Positions 6,922 through 15,936 of a stretch of 64,000 bases of DNA are shown here, piece by piece (within the stretch, counting starts at the first letter, position 1; the number at the start of each line of letters is the position of its first letter). Origin of the DNA: Haloterrigena alkaliphila (GTDB taxonomy: Archaea > Halobacteriota > Halobacteria > Halobacteriales > Natrialbaceae); assembly GCF_017352155.2 (NCBI RefSeq), contig NZ_CP071462.1:2604001-2668000 (forward strand), in the 5' to 3' direction. The translations under genes and the position numbers were made by a program. The notes under the pieces were generated by a model. The model did not search any database. It worked only from the letters and a program-made list of their open reading frames with translations, and was not told the origin of the DNA.

Positions 6922-7839
6922 ATGCAGAATCAGCGCGTTCTCATCACGGGTGGGGCAGGGTTTATCGGCTCCAATCTGGCGAATCACCTCGCGGACGACA
7001 ACGACGTCGTCGCGATCGACGACGAGTACCTCGGGACGCCCGAGAACCTCGAGTCCGCCGTCGACTACCGAAACCGGAGCGTCCTCGAGGACGACCTCCC
7101 GACGGACGTCGACGTCGTCTTCCACCTCGCGGCGCTGTCCTCCTACGCGATGCACGAGGAGGATCCCACGACGGGCGCTCGCGTCAACGTCGAGGGGTTC
7201 GTCAACGTCGTCGATCAGGCCCGACAGGACGGCTGCGACACCGTCGTCTACGCCTCCACCTCCTCGATTTACGGGAGCCAGACCGACCCCTCTCCGGAGG
7301 ACATGCCGGTCTCGGTCAACACCGGCTACGAGGCCTCCAAGCTCGCCCGCGAACGCTACGGCGAGTACTTCGCCAATCACTACGATATGGACGTCGCCGG
7401 CATGCGCTTCTTCTCGGTCTACCAGGGATACGGCGGCGCCGAGGAGCACAAGGGCGAGTACGCGAACGTGATCGCCCAGTTCGCCGACGACCTCGCCAGC
7501 GGCGACGCCCCGGTCCTCTACGGCGACGGCACCCAGACGAGGGACTTCACCCACGTCGACGACATCGTCCGCGGCCTCGAGCTCGCCGCGGATCACGAAC
7601 TCACCGGCGTCTACAACCTCGGCACGGGTGACGCCTACAGCTTCAACGAACTCGTCGGAATGCTCAACGACGAACTCGGGACCGACATCGACCCCGAGTA
7701 CATCGAGAATCCCATCCCCGAGGACGTCTACGTCCACGACACCTGCGCCGACTCGAGCAAGATGCGGGAGGACACCGGCTGGGAACCCGAAATCGCGCTC
7801 GAGGAGGGGATCGAGCAGGTGTGTGAGCCGTACCGCTAG
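6922..7839 (+). CDS. NAD-dependent epimerase/dehydratase (sugar nucleotide)
   Basis: From the ATG at 6922 the protein is 305 aa and begins MQNQRVLITGGAGFIGSNLA, so the Rossmann GxxGxxG motif sits at the expected distance. The extended-SDR catalytic residues are present: Ser in YASTSSIYGS and YEASK (Tyr and Lys). These enzymes act as UDP-glucose 4-epimerases or related NDP-sugar epimerases/dehydratases, providing galactose-type sugars for surface glycans. The upstream GTG at 6901 would add seven unlikely residues. The genomic company of aglF and GT2 supports a glycan role; the precise substrate is unknown. Confidence 0.88.
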   Translation: MQNQRVLITGGAGFIGSNLANHLADDNDVVAIDDEYLGTPENLESAVDYRNRSVLEDDLPTDVDVVFHLAALSSYAMHEEDPTTGARVNVEGFVNVVDQARQDGCDTVVYASTSSIYGSQTDPSPEDMPVSVNTGYEASKLARERYGEYFANHYDMDVAGMRFFSVYQGYGGAEEHKGEYANVIAQFADDLASGDAPVLYGDGTQTRDFTHVDDIVRGLELAADHELTGVYNLGTGDAYSFNELVGMLNDELGTDIDPEYIENPIPEDVYVHDTCADSSKMREDTGWEPEIALEEGIEQVCEPYR

Positions 7840-8143
7840 TCACCACTAGTGGAACTAGGGCCTCGTACTAGTTGCGAACGCTCGACTGCCCCCGTCGATC
7901 GGAGCCAACGCCCGAATCAGTGTCGAGCGGGAGGTGACTGAAATCGCAACCGCGACGCGGTCGGAGCGATCACCGCGCTCCCGATCGTCGCCTCGGTCCA
8001 CCGGCAGATCACCGCCGCAAGAACGCCCAGCGGCCGGAGGCGGGGGCCGTCCGAGGACCGGGACCGGGATCGGGACCGGGACCGAGACGCGATTCTCCTC
8101 GAGACGGCCGTCGCTGGGCGCGGAAGCCGCCGGCCCCACCGCA
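7840..8143. repeat. Intergenic with a short hexamer repeat
   Basis: Non-coding stretch between convergent genes. At 8056-8085 it contains five tandem copies of GACCGG-like hexamers (one with T, one ending GACCGA). No ORF with haloarchaeal composition is seen on either strand. Confidence 0.5.
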
Positions 8144-8281
8144 CTAGTCGTCTGACTTCGGAATATCCGAACCGCAACTCGTACAGATGTTCGGTTGCCA
8201 CGGCACGGTCTGTTTGACGGATCCGTCGTCACCGCACTCCGGACACGCCGTAACCAGTTGCTGCTCCCGATCGTCCCCCAT
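8144..8281 (-). CDS. Small CPxCG-type zinc-finger protein
   Basis: A 45-aa ORF starting MGDDREQQLVTACPECG, with cysteine pairs C13-PE-C16 and C33-TS-C36 (ICTSCGSDIP) and an acidic tail. Two CxxC knuckles 16 residues apart are the hallmark of haloarchaeal mini zinc-ribbon proteins. It is too short for many gene callers. A very AT-rich stretch (around 8320-8335) lies upstream on its strand and could hold its promoter. Function unknown; it may bind nucleic acid or a protein partner. Confidence 0.72.
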   Translation of the reverse strand: MGDDREQQLVTACPECGDDGSVKQTVPWQPNICTSCGSDIPKSDD

Positions 8282-8652
8282 ACCGGACTCGTTGTGGTAA
8301 CGAGTAATGAAAGTTCCGTAGTATAATATTTATTGAAGTGACTGAAATGCAATTATGGATTAGCGAGATAATGGATTGCCACCTGGTGGTAACCAAAATA
8401 GGTTCGCCATTCGAAAACTCGCGGAAGGCGACTGGAGACGGATCCGTTACCCCGAATCCCGGGACACGAGCGGTGCTCGTTGCGGCCGATCGTCGACGTA
8501 ATACGGAGTTACGGCCGTTCAATGGACTGAACCGGGCGGAGCGTAGCCGAGGGCGGTGGTCCCGCAACTGATCGTCGGACTCGTCGCGTGTCTGGGTAGG
8601 CGGATCCAAACTATGGCTAGCGGGATGCATGGAACGATAGACCTACCCGAGT
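8282..8652. other. Intergenic, no gene recognised
   Basis: This 371-bp spacer lies between the divergent zinc-finger and ABC genes. It contains an AT-rich stretch at 8318-8365, a likely promoter area. A 77-codon frame from 8338 has basic, Arg/Asn-rich composition and is not credible as a gene. Confidence 0.55.
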
Positions 8653-9402
8653 ATGGCAAGCGATTCGTCCTCGAGGAGCGACGCACCCGGGTCACCCGAA
8701 CGGTCCGTCGCGATCCGCTGTACCGGCATCGGCCACGAGTACGCGGGCAGTTCCTCCTGGTTCGGGTCCGGCCCCGATCGGTCGGTCACGGCCCTGAAGA
8801 ACGTTTCCCTCGAGATCGAGACCGGCGAGGTCGTCGGGCTGATCGGCCCCAGCGGCAGCGGCAAGTCGACGGTCCTGCACGCAATCGCCGGGCTGATCGT
8901 GCCGACCGGCGGGACCGTCGAACTGCTCGGCGACGACCTCACCGCGTGTTCGGAGCGCGAGCGGACCCGAATTCGCCGCCAGCGGGTCGGACTCGTCTTC
9001 CAGCAGTTTCACCTCCTCCCGTCGCTGACGGCGGTCGCCAACGTCGCTCTGCCCCTCGTGCAGTTGGGATACGGCCGATCGGAACGACGCCTGCGCGCCG
9101 AGCGGCGACTCGAGCAGGTCGGACTGGCCGACCGCACCACCCACCGACCCGGCGAACTCAGCGGTGGCGAGCGCCAGCGCGTCGCCATCGCACGTGCCCT
9201 CGTCACCGACCCGGACGTAATCCTGGCCGACGAACCGACGGGGGAACTAGACACGGAGACGGGGATGGCCGTTCTCGACGACCTCGTCGACGCCGCCCGA
9301 GACCGGACGGTCGTTCTGGCGACCCACGACGAGCGAGCGGTCGACCGAACGGAGCGGGTGATCTCCCTCCTCGACGGGACGGTGGTCGACGATGATCGAT
9401 GA
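8653..9402 (+). CDS. ABC transporter ATPase (LolD/MacB type)
   Basis: A 249-aa ATPase with Walker A GPSGSGKST (about residue 74), Q-loop VFQQFHLLPS, signature LSGGERQRVAIARA, Walker B VILADEPTG and H-loop ATHDE. The VFQQFHLLPSLTAVANVALP stretch is typical of LolD/MacB/FtsE-like ATPases that power FtsX-type permeases rather than channel transport. It overlaps the next gene by 11 bp, and three genes in a row form one operon (8653-11883). It sits on the cytoplasmic face; the substrate is unknown, possibly lipoproteins or signals. Confidence 0.92.
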   Translation: MASDSSSRSDAPGSPERSVAIRCTGIGHEYAGSSSWFGSGPDRSVTALKNVSLEIETGEVVGLIGPSGSGKSTVLHAIAGLIVPTGGTVELLGDDLTACSERERTRIRRQRVGLVFQQFHLLPSLTAVANVALPLVQLGYGRSERRLRAERRLEQVGLADRTTHRPGELSGGERQRVAIARALVTDPDVILADEPTGELDTETGMAVLDDLVDAARDRTVVLATHDERAVDRTERVISLLDGTVVDDDR

Positions 9403-10654
9403 GGACCCGACCGAACGTACCGCCCGCGACCGGTGGGTCGCGATCGTTCGCTTCGCCGGCGGACGAATCGCGACGCAGGCCCGGCAAACGCCGCGCCGGA
9501 CCGCCGTGACCGTCGGCCTCGTCGCGATCACGATCGCCGTGCTCGTCATCGTCACCGGAATCGGCGTCGCACTCGCGGACGAGACGACCTCCAAGGACGA
9601 AGCTGACCTCCGCGTCGTGCCCCACGAGGGGGGAACGCTGTCGCCGGTCGTCGGGGTCGAGGGACCCCGACTCGGCGACGTCCACGATCGAACGGCGACG
9701 ATCGACGACCGGGAAGACGTCGACTACGCGATGCCCGTCCTCGTTGAAGTCATCGAGATCCGAACGCGTGGATCGGACGACTCGACGACTGTACTCGCCA
9801 TCGGCGTCGTCCCTCGTGAGGGGTCTCCGCCGGTCGGCGGCGTTTCGACCAGCGTTCTCGAGCCCGGCGACCCTCACTACGCGGACGGTAACTACGACGG
9901 TCAGCGGACGGGTGACGTCGTGCTTTCCTCGGGCGCCGCCGAGCAACTCGAAGCGTCGGAAACGGATCCGTTGCTCGTCAGGAGTCCGCGGACCGGCGCC
10001 GTCTCACAGGCCCACGAAGTGACCGCGATCGAGGACGCCGAGTCCGGGGGAGTGACGAGCGAACTGCCAGTTGTCGTCCTCCGGCTGAGCGAACTGCAAT
10101 CGCTAACGGGCGCCGACGAGGAGGACCTCGCCGATCAGGTCCTCGTCGGAACGGAGTCCGCCGACGCGAAAGCGGCCCTCGAGGAGACCTACCCGAACGC
10201 GACGATCGAGTCCGGCGCGGACGGCGGGATGACCGCGTTGCGGGACGATACGCTCGCGCTGGCGACGAGCGCCGTCGCCCTGGTCGTCGGTATCGGCATC
10301 TGTGCGCTGTTCGTCACCACCGCCTCGGCACTCCTCGTCGAACGCGAGCGCCGGACCCTCGCGGTCCTCGCGGCGGTCGGCTTCGCCGGCCGTTCCCGAC
10401 TCGCCGTCATCGCCGTCATGACCCTCGCGCTCACGCTCGCCGGCGGTGCGGTCGGGATCGCGCTCGGCTACGCGGGCGTTGCGCTCGCGAACTACGTGGC
10501 AATGACCACGGTCACGTCGTCGCCGATCGCGACGACTGATCCGCTGTTCGTGCCCTACGCGCTCGGGGTGTCGGTCGTCGCCGGCCTGCTCGCGCTCCCG
10601 TACCCCCTGTATCTCACCACGAAAACGGACGTCGTCGCCGAACTCGGACAGTGA
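9392..10654 (+). CDS. FtsX/MacB-like ABC permease 1
   Basis: A 420-aa protein with one N-terminal membrane segment (VTVGLVAITIAVLVIVTGIG), a large external domain (about residues 65-285) and three C-terminal segments. The region LLVERERRTLAVLAAVGFAG just after the second segment is the FtsX-family coupling loop. This MacB/LolCE topology works by mechanotransmission rather than by a transport channel. It overlaps the ATPase by 11 bp and the second permease by 4 bp, so the two permeases likely form a heterodimer. Confidence 0.88.
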   Translation: MIDEDPTERTARDRWVAIVRFAGGRIATQARQTPRRTAVTVGLVAITIAVLVIVTGIGVALADETTSKDEADLRVVPHEGGTLSPVVGVEGPRLGDVHDRTATIDDREDVDYAMPVLVEVIEIRTRGSDDSTTVLAIGVVPREGSPPVGGVSTSVLEPGDPHYADGNYDGQRTGDVVLSSGAAEQLEASETDPLLVRSPRTGAVSQAHEVTAIEDAESGGVTSELPVVVLRLSELQSLTGADEEDLADQVLVGTESADAKAALEETYPNATIESGADGGMTALRDDTLALATSAVALVVGIGICALFVTTASALLVERERRTLAVLAAVGFAGRSRLAVIAVMTLALTLAGGAVGIALGYAGVALANYVAMTTVTSSPIATTDPLFVPYALGVSVVAGLLALPYPLYLTTKTDVVAELGQ

Positions 10655-11883
10655 CCGTGATCCGAACGCTCCGCAAGATCGCCGCGGTCGGACGCCTCTC
10701 GACGGCCCAGCTCCGCCACGACCTCGGTCGCACCGTGCTGGTGATCGTCGCGATCGCCCTGGCGGTACTCGCGGTGACGCTGCTCGCGAGCCTCGGGCTC
10801 GGCGTGCTCGAGACGGGCCAGGATCGGTTCGACGAGGCCGATCAGGACGTCTGGATCACGGGCGGTTCGATCGAGCTCACGGCGACCGGCGGGATGGAGA
10901 ACCCGATCACCGATTCCCACCGCCTCGCGGCCGACGTCGCGGAGCGCGACGACGTCGAGAGCGCGTCCCCGATCGCGTTCCACGCCGTCTACGCGGGCAC
11001 GGACCCCTCGAACCTCGAACTCGTCTCGGGCGTCGGCGTCCCGAACGAGCACGGGGGACTGACGCTCGAGGAAGGGGACGGGTTCTCCGAGGGGGACGTC
11101 CACTACGGGGACGGCGACTACGACGGACCGATGACCGAGGAGGTGATCGTCGATCCGGGAACAGCGGAGCGGTTCGACGTCGGGGTCGGCGACTCGATCT
11201 ACGTCGGCACGAATCCGGATACCGCGGCGGAACGCGAGTTCACCGTCGTCGGCATCTCGTCGTCGTACTCGCAGTTCCTCGGGACTTCTACCGTGACGAT
11301 GCCGTTGAGCGAACTGCAGGAGATTGCGGGAACGACCGGAACGGACCGAGCGGCGTTCGTGACCGCGACGGTCGCCGACGGCGCCGATCGGGACGCGGTC
11401 AGCGACGAACTGCAGTCGGAGTATCCGGCGTACGACGTCCGGACGAGCGAGGAGCAGTTCGAGTCGATGTTCGAAGACCAGGTTCTGCTCCTCGCCAGCG
11501 GCGTCGCGCTCGTCGCCCTCGCCGTCCTCGCGGGCGTCGTCTTGACGGTGAACCTGTTGGCGCTCGTCGCGGCACAACAGCGCGAGGAGCTCGCGGCGTT
11601 GCGCGCGATCGGGCTCTCGCGGGGCGTGATCGCGGGACTCGTCGGCGGCCAGGGGGTCGTCCTGGGGCTCTGCGGGGGCGCCCTCGGACTGCTCGCGACG
11701 CCGCCGGCCGCGCTGGCGCTGAACGCGCTCGCCGCGGCGCTGGTCGGTTTCGAGAACCTGTTGCGAACGCCACCCGCGGTCTACGCGCTCGGCTTCGGAA
11801 TCGCGGTCGGCGTCGGCACGGTCGCCGCCGTCGTCGCCGGGTGGCGCGCCAGTCTGTACGCGCGATTCGAGACGCTCATCTGA
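10651..11883 (+). CDS. FtsX/MacB-like ABC permease 2
   Basis: A 410-aa paralogue of the preceding permease with the same plan: an N-terminal segment (VLVIVAIALAVLAVTLLASL), an external domain and three C-terminal segments. It has the FtsX loop AAQQREELAALRAIGLSRGV. Both external domains contain the shared pattern G(D/N)YDG(Q/P) after HY(A/G)DG, showing duplication. The start is a GTG at 10651 overlapping the previous stop. Probable partner subunit of permease 1. Confidence 0.87.
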   Translation: MTVIRTLRKIAAVGRLSTAQLRHDLGRTVLVIVAIALAVLAVTLLASLGLGVLETGQDRFDEADQDVWITGGSIELTATGGMENPITDSHRLAADVAERDDVESASPIAFHAVYAGTDPSNLELVSGVGVPNEHGGLTLEEGDGFSEGDVHYGDGDYDGPMTEEVIVDPGTAERFDVGVGDSIYVGTNPDTAAEREFTVVGISSSYSQFLGTSTVTMPLSELQEIAGTTGTDRAAFVTATVADGADRDAVSDELQSEYPAYDVRTSEEQFESMFEDQVLLLASGVALVALAVLAGVVLTVNLLALVAAQQREELAALRAIGLSRGVIAGLVGGQGVVLGLCGGALGLLATPPAALALNALAAALVGFENLLRTPPAVYALGFGIAVGVGTVAAVVAGWRASLYARFETLI

Positions 11884-11970
11884 GACCGGCGACGGCCGAC
11901 TCGAGAGAGACGGACCTCACCGATTCGAGAGGGTCGGTCCCCGCTGATGCTGCGACCGATCGGTGACGGG

Positions 11971-13188
11971 TCAGTTTCCGCCGCCGGGGCCCTCGAGTTC
12001 GGCGACGCCGACGAACCGATACGGTTCGTCTTCGAAGCCACCGAAGACGAGCACCGTCGTCGGTCGGTTCCCGCGGACGAGGCGCTGGATCTGTCCGGGC
12101 ACGAACTCCGCCTCGAGGGCGTCGCCCGAGACGGACGCGTCCTCGGCGAGCGCGACGTCGCTCGGGTCGCCGGTACCCGGAATCGGCGGGCCGAACGACG
12201 AGTACGGCGCGATCCGTACCGACTCCGGATCGATGTCGTCCGCCGAGAGTCCGTACTGGTCGTCGGTGAACGTGAGCGAGACGGTGACGCGTCCGCCCCC
12301 TCGACCCCGCTGGGACGTGACCGTCGGGTCCATGGAGACCGTCGCCGGAACGGTGTAGGTGGTCTCGCCGATCTGCACGTTGTTGAAGTAGGCATCGCTC
12401 ACGACCCCGTCGACGCTCCCGTTCCCGATCGCGACCGCCAGTACCGACGTCTCCGCGCCGAATCGGTCGAGAACGTTCTCGTAGTGGTCCTGTTCTCGCA
12501 ACGCCATGATGTTGTTCCCGATCGTCTCGGCCGTCACGCGGACCTGCTCGTCTTCGACGTCGATATCGCCGGCGTCGACGCCGAACTCCCGCCAGCCGCC
12601 CGCCGTCAACTCGCTCGAGACGTCCCGCGTTTCCCACGTGCCGGTTTGCTCCGTATCCTCCTTCCGATACGTCACGGCGATCTCGCCGTCCGTCGTCTGG
12701 AGGATGAGAAACACCTCGTCCGGCACCTTGTAGGACGCCCGTTCTCCCTTGAAGTAATCGTAGGTGAAGCCGACGTCGCTGATGTCCCCGAGCGAGAGGT
12801 CCGCAGCACGCAGGTCGATGCCCGAAACGGCGTAATCCGACGACTCCTGACCGTCGGACGTCACGTGAACGATGCCGACGCGATCCCCGCCCGCCGGATC
12901 CGCCGCCAGCCGCATCCGGTTCGTAAACGCCATATCCATGTCGTGATCCCAGAGCACCGCCTCGTTGTGGTACACTCCCTGGAACTGGGTCGTTGCCGTG
13001 TCGGCTTCCGTGTCAGTACCGTCGGCGTGGGCTCCCTTGCCAGTACCGTCGTCGCCTTCACCTGCGAGCGCGCTCCCGGCGCCTGCGATCCCAGAGACAC
13101 CGATAGCTGCGCCACCCGCCCCGACCAGTAGCGTGCGCCGGCCGAATCGGGAGTTCGAGTCGGTCGAACCGTTCTTGTCGTTACTCAT
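11971..13188 (-). CDS. Tat-exported protein of unknown function
   Basis: From the ATG at 13188 the protein is 405 aa. The N-terminus holds RFGRRTLLVGAGGAAIGVSG, a twin-arginine signal with hydrophobic core, ending near ALAGEGDDG; no lipobox Cys is seen. The mature part has beta-rich, Asp-rich segments, including a possible ligand-binding first half and an Ig-like second half (VTVSLTFTDDQYGLSADDI). No known domain is recognised. It converges on the ABC operon (88 bp apart), so a shared role is possible but not shown. A second ATG four codons upstream is less likely. Confidence 0.8.
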   Translation of the reverse strand: MSNDKNGSTDSNSRFGRRTLLVGAGGAAIGVSGIAGAGSALAGEGDDGTGKGAHADGTDTEADTATTQFQGVYHNEAVLWDHDMDMAFTNRMRLAADPAGGDRVGIVHVTSDGQESSDYAVSGIDLRAADLSLGDISDVGFTYDYFKGERASYKVPDEVFLILQTTDGEIAVTYRKEDTEQTGTWETRDVSSELTAGGWREFGVDAGDIDVEDEQVRVTAETIGNNIMALREQDHYENVLDRFGAETSVLAVAIGNGSVDGVVSDAYFNNVQIGETTYTVPATVSMDPTVTSQRGRGGGRVTVSLTFTDDQYGLSADDIDPESVRIAPYSSFGPPIPGTGDPSDVALAEDASVSGDALEAEFVPGQIQRLVRGNRPTTVLVFGGFEDEPYRFVGVAELEGPGGGN

Positions 13189-13507
13189 ATTCGATTCCAA
13201 TACATGAGGAATCCTGTCATAAAGTCCTATTATAGTCAGATAGACAGTCAGAATTTACGTTATTCATTCACCCCCGTGGACGGAGGCGTACGAAACGAGA
13301 ACGCATTACGCCGGGACGTCGACTGGCGGATTTCGGAACTGATGGGATGTCCGAATCGAGACAGGAAACCGGCCACCCAACGCATTTCTTACCGTCTGGT
13401 CGATCGCTACCGGCCGACTGCGCCGCGGATAATCTATTATTGTTCCCGAATGTCGAACCTGACCTCGAGTCAGCTACCGTTCACGCCGACCTCCAGCGGC
13501 CGCCGGC
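13189..13507. other. Intergenic, no gene recognised
   Basis: The 319 bp between the stop of the DUF1616 gene and the start of the Tat protein gene are AT-richer near 13195-13265. This is probably the promoter of the Tat protein gene. Frames in it lack haloarchaeal composition. Confidence 0.5.
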
Positions 13508-14587
13508 TCACTCGTCGCTGACGTCGACCCAGAGGTGCGCGTAATACTCCGTCGTCTCCATCGACGGCTCGGCGGGCACGTCTCCGTCGGGGTACAGCAG
13601 CCAGACCAGTCGGATGTCGTCCCCGGTCATGGTCGGCTCGAGGTCGTGGGGCTGGTGCCAGCTCTCGTTGTGAGCGAGTCGGGTCTCGAACCGGTCGAGT
13701 TCGCGCTGCTCCTCGACGGTCGTCTCGTTGCCCTCGACCGAGACTCGCTGTTCGACCAGGACGACGGTGTAGTCGACGGTTCGATGTTCGTGATTGTCGA
13801 TCCCGACGACGATCTCTCGGGGTTCGCCCCGCGTGAACTCGGTCGGATAGTTGTCGGCCGTGAGTTCGCCGTCGTCGTCCTCGGTCAGGATGTAGACCGC
13901 CGAGAACTGTTCGCCCTGGGGGGGCACCATGACCGCGTACCCGACGCTGCCGACCGCGAGCAGGACGGAGGCGACCAGCAGGACGTTCAACGCGGCGTCG
14001 GCGCGGGTGTCCGGCTCGAGCAACTCCGCGCGTCCGGCCGCGTACCACGCGCGGTAGGGCACCCGGAAGCGCTCGTCTTCGGGGAGCTCCCACCGGCGAA
14101 CGGCGGCGACGACCGCCGCACCGACCGTGAACGCGCTCACGGTGAGCATGATCGGCACCAGTCTGATGCCCCACGGCGTGAAGTTCAACGCGAGCCCGAG
14201 CAAGGGAGTAATAGCGATGCTGAGTCCGAACGAGAGCGCGACGCGCTCGATCCCGTCGATACCCGACCGGTCGGCGAAGACCGAACTGCCGGGGACGAGA
14301 CCGCGGTTGTCCGATTCACCCGCCGTGACGTCCTCGTCGGTCGGGGACGTGGTGTCGGCGGTCGCTGCCTCACCCGATTCCGGAAACAGTGCTGCGATGA
14401 ACGCGTAGCCGGGAACGAAGAGAACGAACGCGAGTCCCAGTGGTACCCGAAGCGGCGTGTCACGAATGATGGGGCCGAGCACGGCGATATTCGTCAGACC
14501 CACGAGGACGAATACGGTCGCGAGATCGGCGGGAAGCGTCCGTACCGGACGCGGAAGCATCGCCACCAGGGACCGTGTCTCGACCAT
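13508..14587 (-). CDS. DUF1616 domain membrane protein
   Basis: A 359-aa protein with membrane segments near residues 22-42, 48-66, 118-136, 142-162 and 200-218. Residues 225-355 form a soluble, probably external, beta-rich domain (FSAVYILTEDDDGELTADNY). The pattern PLRVPLGLAFVLFVPGYAFI is characteristic of DUF1616 proteins, which occur widely in haloarchaea near cell-surface and glycosylation genes. The biochemical role is unknown. It stands alone between an HTH gene and the Tat protein. Confidence 0.82.
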   Translation of the reverse strand: MVETRSLVAMLPRPVRTLPADLATVFVLVGLTNIAVLGPIIRDTPLRVPLGLAFVLFVPGYAFIAALFPESGEAATADTTSPTDEDVTAGESDNRGLVPGSSVFADRSGIDGIERVALSFGLSIAITPLLGLALNFTPWGIRLVPIMLTVSAFTVGAAVVAAVRRWELPEDERFRVPYRAWYAAGRAELLEPDTRADAALNVLLVASVLLAVGSVGYAVMVPPQGEQFSAVYILTEDDDGELTADNYPTEFTRGEPREIVVGIDNHEHRTVDYTVVLVEQRVSVEGNETTVEEQRELDRFETRLAHNESWHQPHDLEPTMTGDDIRLVWLLYPDGDVPAEPSMETTEYYAHLWVDVSDE

Positions 14588-14768
14588 TCGTTCCTACCTA
14601 ACGAGGACGACGGCAAAAACGAACCGGTCATCGAGGACGCGATTTTCCCGCCGTCCTCTCTGACACTGCCCGGTCCGGTTCCGGTTTCGATCACCGCTGA
14701 TCGCTCACTATCGGAGCCGATCGGAACGGTAATCGCGGTCAGCTAGTACTAGCGGATTCGGGCTAGTA

Positions 14769-15782
14769 CTAGGTCGAGTCCGACTGACTCGTGTCCGGTT
14801 CGGCGACCGCGCTCGCTGCGGTGACGTCGCGGAGCAGCCGCAATTCTTCCTCTTCAGTGATGCGATCGGAGCGCATGCAGGCGTGGATGATCTTGTGTGC
14901 GAGTTCGGGATCGGCGAGTACCGATGGATCACTCTCGCGAGCGACCTCCGGGCGCTCGAGCGCCGTGAGTTCTCGCTCTACGGTTGCCACCTGCTGTGTG
15001 AGTTCGTCGATCCGTTCGGCGAGTTCCGTCAGTCGGCGGTCGTGCGCGGACACGTCGGCCGCGTCTTCGTCGGATTGATCGGCGTTCGATTCCGCGTTCG
15101 TCCGCTCGTCCGCGTCTCCGCCGCTCGAGGCAGGGTCTGTATCGTTCGTGTGCGTCATCCCTCCGTCCTCCCGCTCGTCACCGTCGGTCTCGAACAGCGA
15201 GGCGACGAGTGCGTGTCGGTCAGACCAGTCGAACCCGTCGATCGAGTTGACGCGCTGGCTGATCGTCGGACTGCTGACTCCGAGTCTATCGGCGAGTTCC
15301 GCCTGCGTTGCATCGGGGCGCTCGTAGACCTCCCGAAGCGTTTCTCGCTGTTTCTCGGTCAGCTCGGATCGATCGAGGCCCGACTCGGACCTGGGTTCGG
15401 TCTCCTCGTCTCGGTCGGTCGTCACTGGCTCCTCCGTCGTCGAGCTTTCAGTGACGATCGGTTCGGCCAGTTCCGACGTCGCGCCGCCGTCGGTTGCCGG
15501 CTGTCCGTCCGGAGTAGCCAATACCGCCGCTGCAGGTGACGGCTCGGTATCCGACGCTGCGGCGACCTCCCCGTCCGATTCGTCGGCAGCGGGATCGCCG
15601 TACTCTTCGAGTACGCGTTCGACGGTCGCCGTCGTCGCACCGCTGACCGCGTCGGCGATCGCTTCCATCGCCGCCGCCGGATTCTCGTCGGCGTGATCGA
15701 GAATCTGTTTGTGAATGATCGCGCGCGGCGCGTCCTGTTCACCACCGGTTCTGCGAGTTGCCTCGGTGCCCCCGTTCGCCAT
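14769..15782 (-). CDS. HTH transcriptional regulator with coiled coil
   Basis: A 337-aa very acidic protein. A helical N-terminal part (residues 20-65) is followed by a disordered D/E/T-rich linker. Residues about 138-195 (LTEKQRETLREVYERPDATQ then LADRLGVSSPTISQRVNSID) form a clear HTH of the kind used by haloarchaeal Bat/sigma70-r4-like regulators. A coiled coil (LTELAERIDELTQQVATVER) lies near residue 255, ending in another helical segment. It probably binds DNA as a dimer; target unknown. The upstream 150 bp are AT-rich. Confidence 0.75.
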   Translation of the reverse strand: MANGGTEATRRTGGEQDAPRAIIHKQILDHADENPAAAMEAIADAVSGATTATVERVLEEYGDPAADESDGEVAAASDTEPSPAAAVLATPDGQPATDGGATSELAEPIVTESSTTEEPVTTDRDEETEPRSESGLDRSELTEKQRETLREVYERPDATQAELADRLGVSSPTISQRVNSIDGFDWSDRHALVASLFETDGDEREDGGMTHTNDTDPASSGGDADERTNAESNADQSDEDAADVSAHDRRLTELAERIDELTQQVATVERELTALERPEVARESDPSVLADPELAHKIIHACMRSDRITEEEELRLLRDVTAASAVAEPDTSQSDST

Positions 15783-15936
15783 ACAGAACCTGTCTATGAC
15801 GAACCGTTGCTTATAGCTTCCTCAAATTTTAATACACTCACATAACAACCTGTGTTTCTGAATCGATTATAGATCTTCAACGCGCTTTATATTTCGTTCT
15901 TTCAGGTTAATCCGCCAACCTGAGCCAGATGAAAAA

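Noticed and set aside
6601-7737. 378-codon minus-strand frame opposite the epimerase
   Set aside because: It is a third-position shadow of the real epimerase on the plus strand, rich in Val/Asp repeats, with no domain.
8338-8571. 77-codon plus-strand frame before the ABC operon
   Set aside because: Basic, Arg/Asn-rich and overlapping the likely promoter area; no haloarchaeal coding signature.
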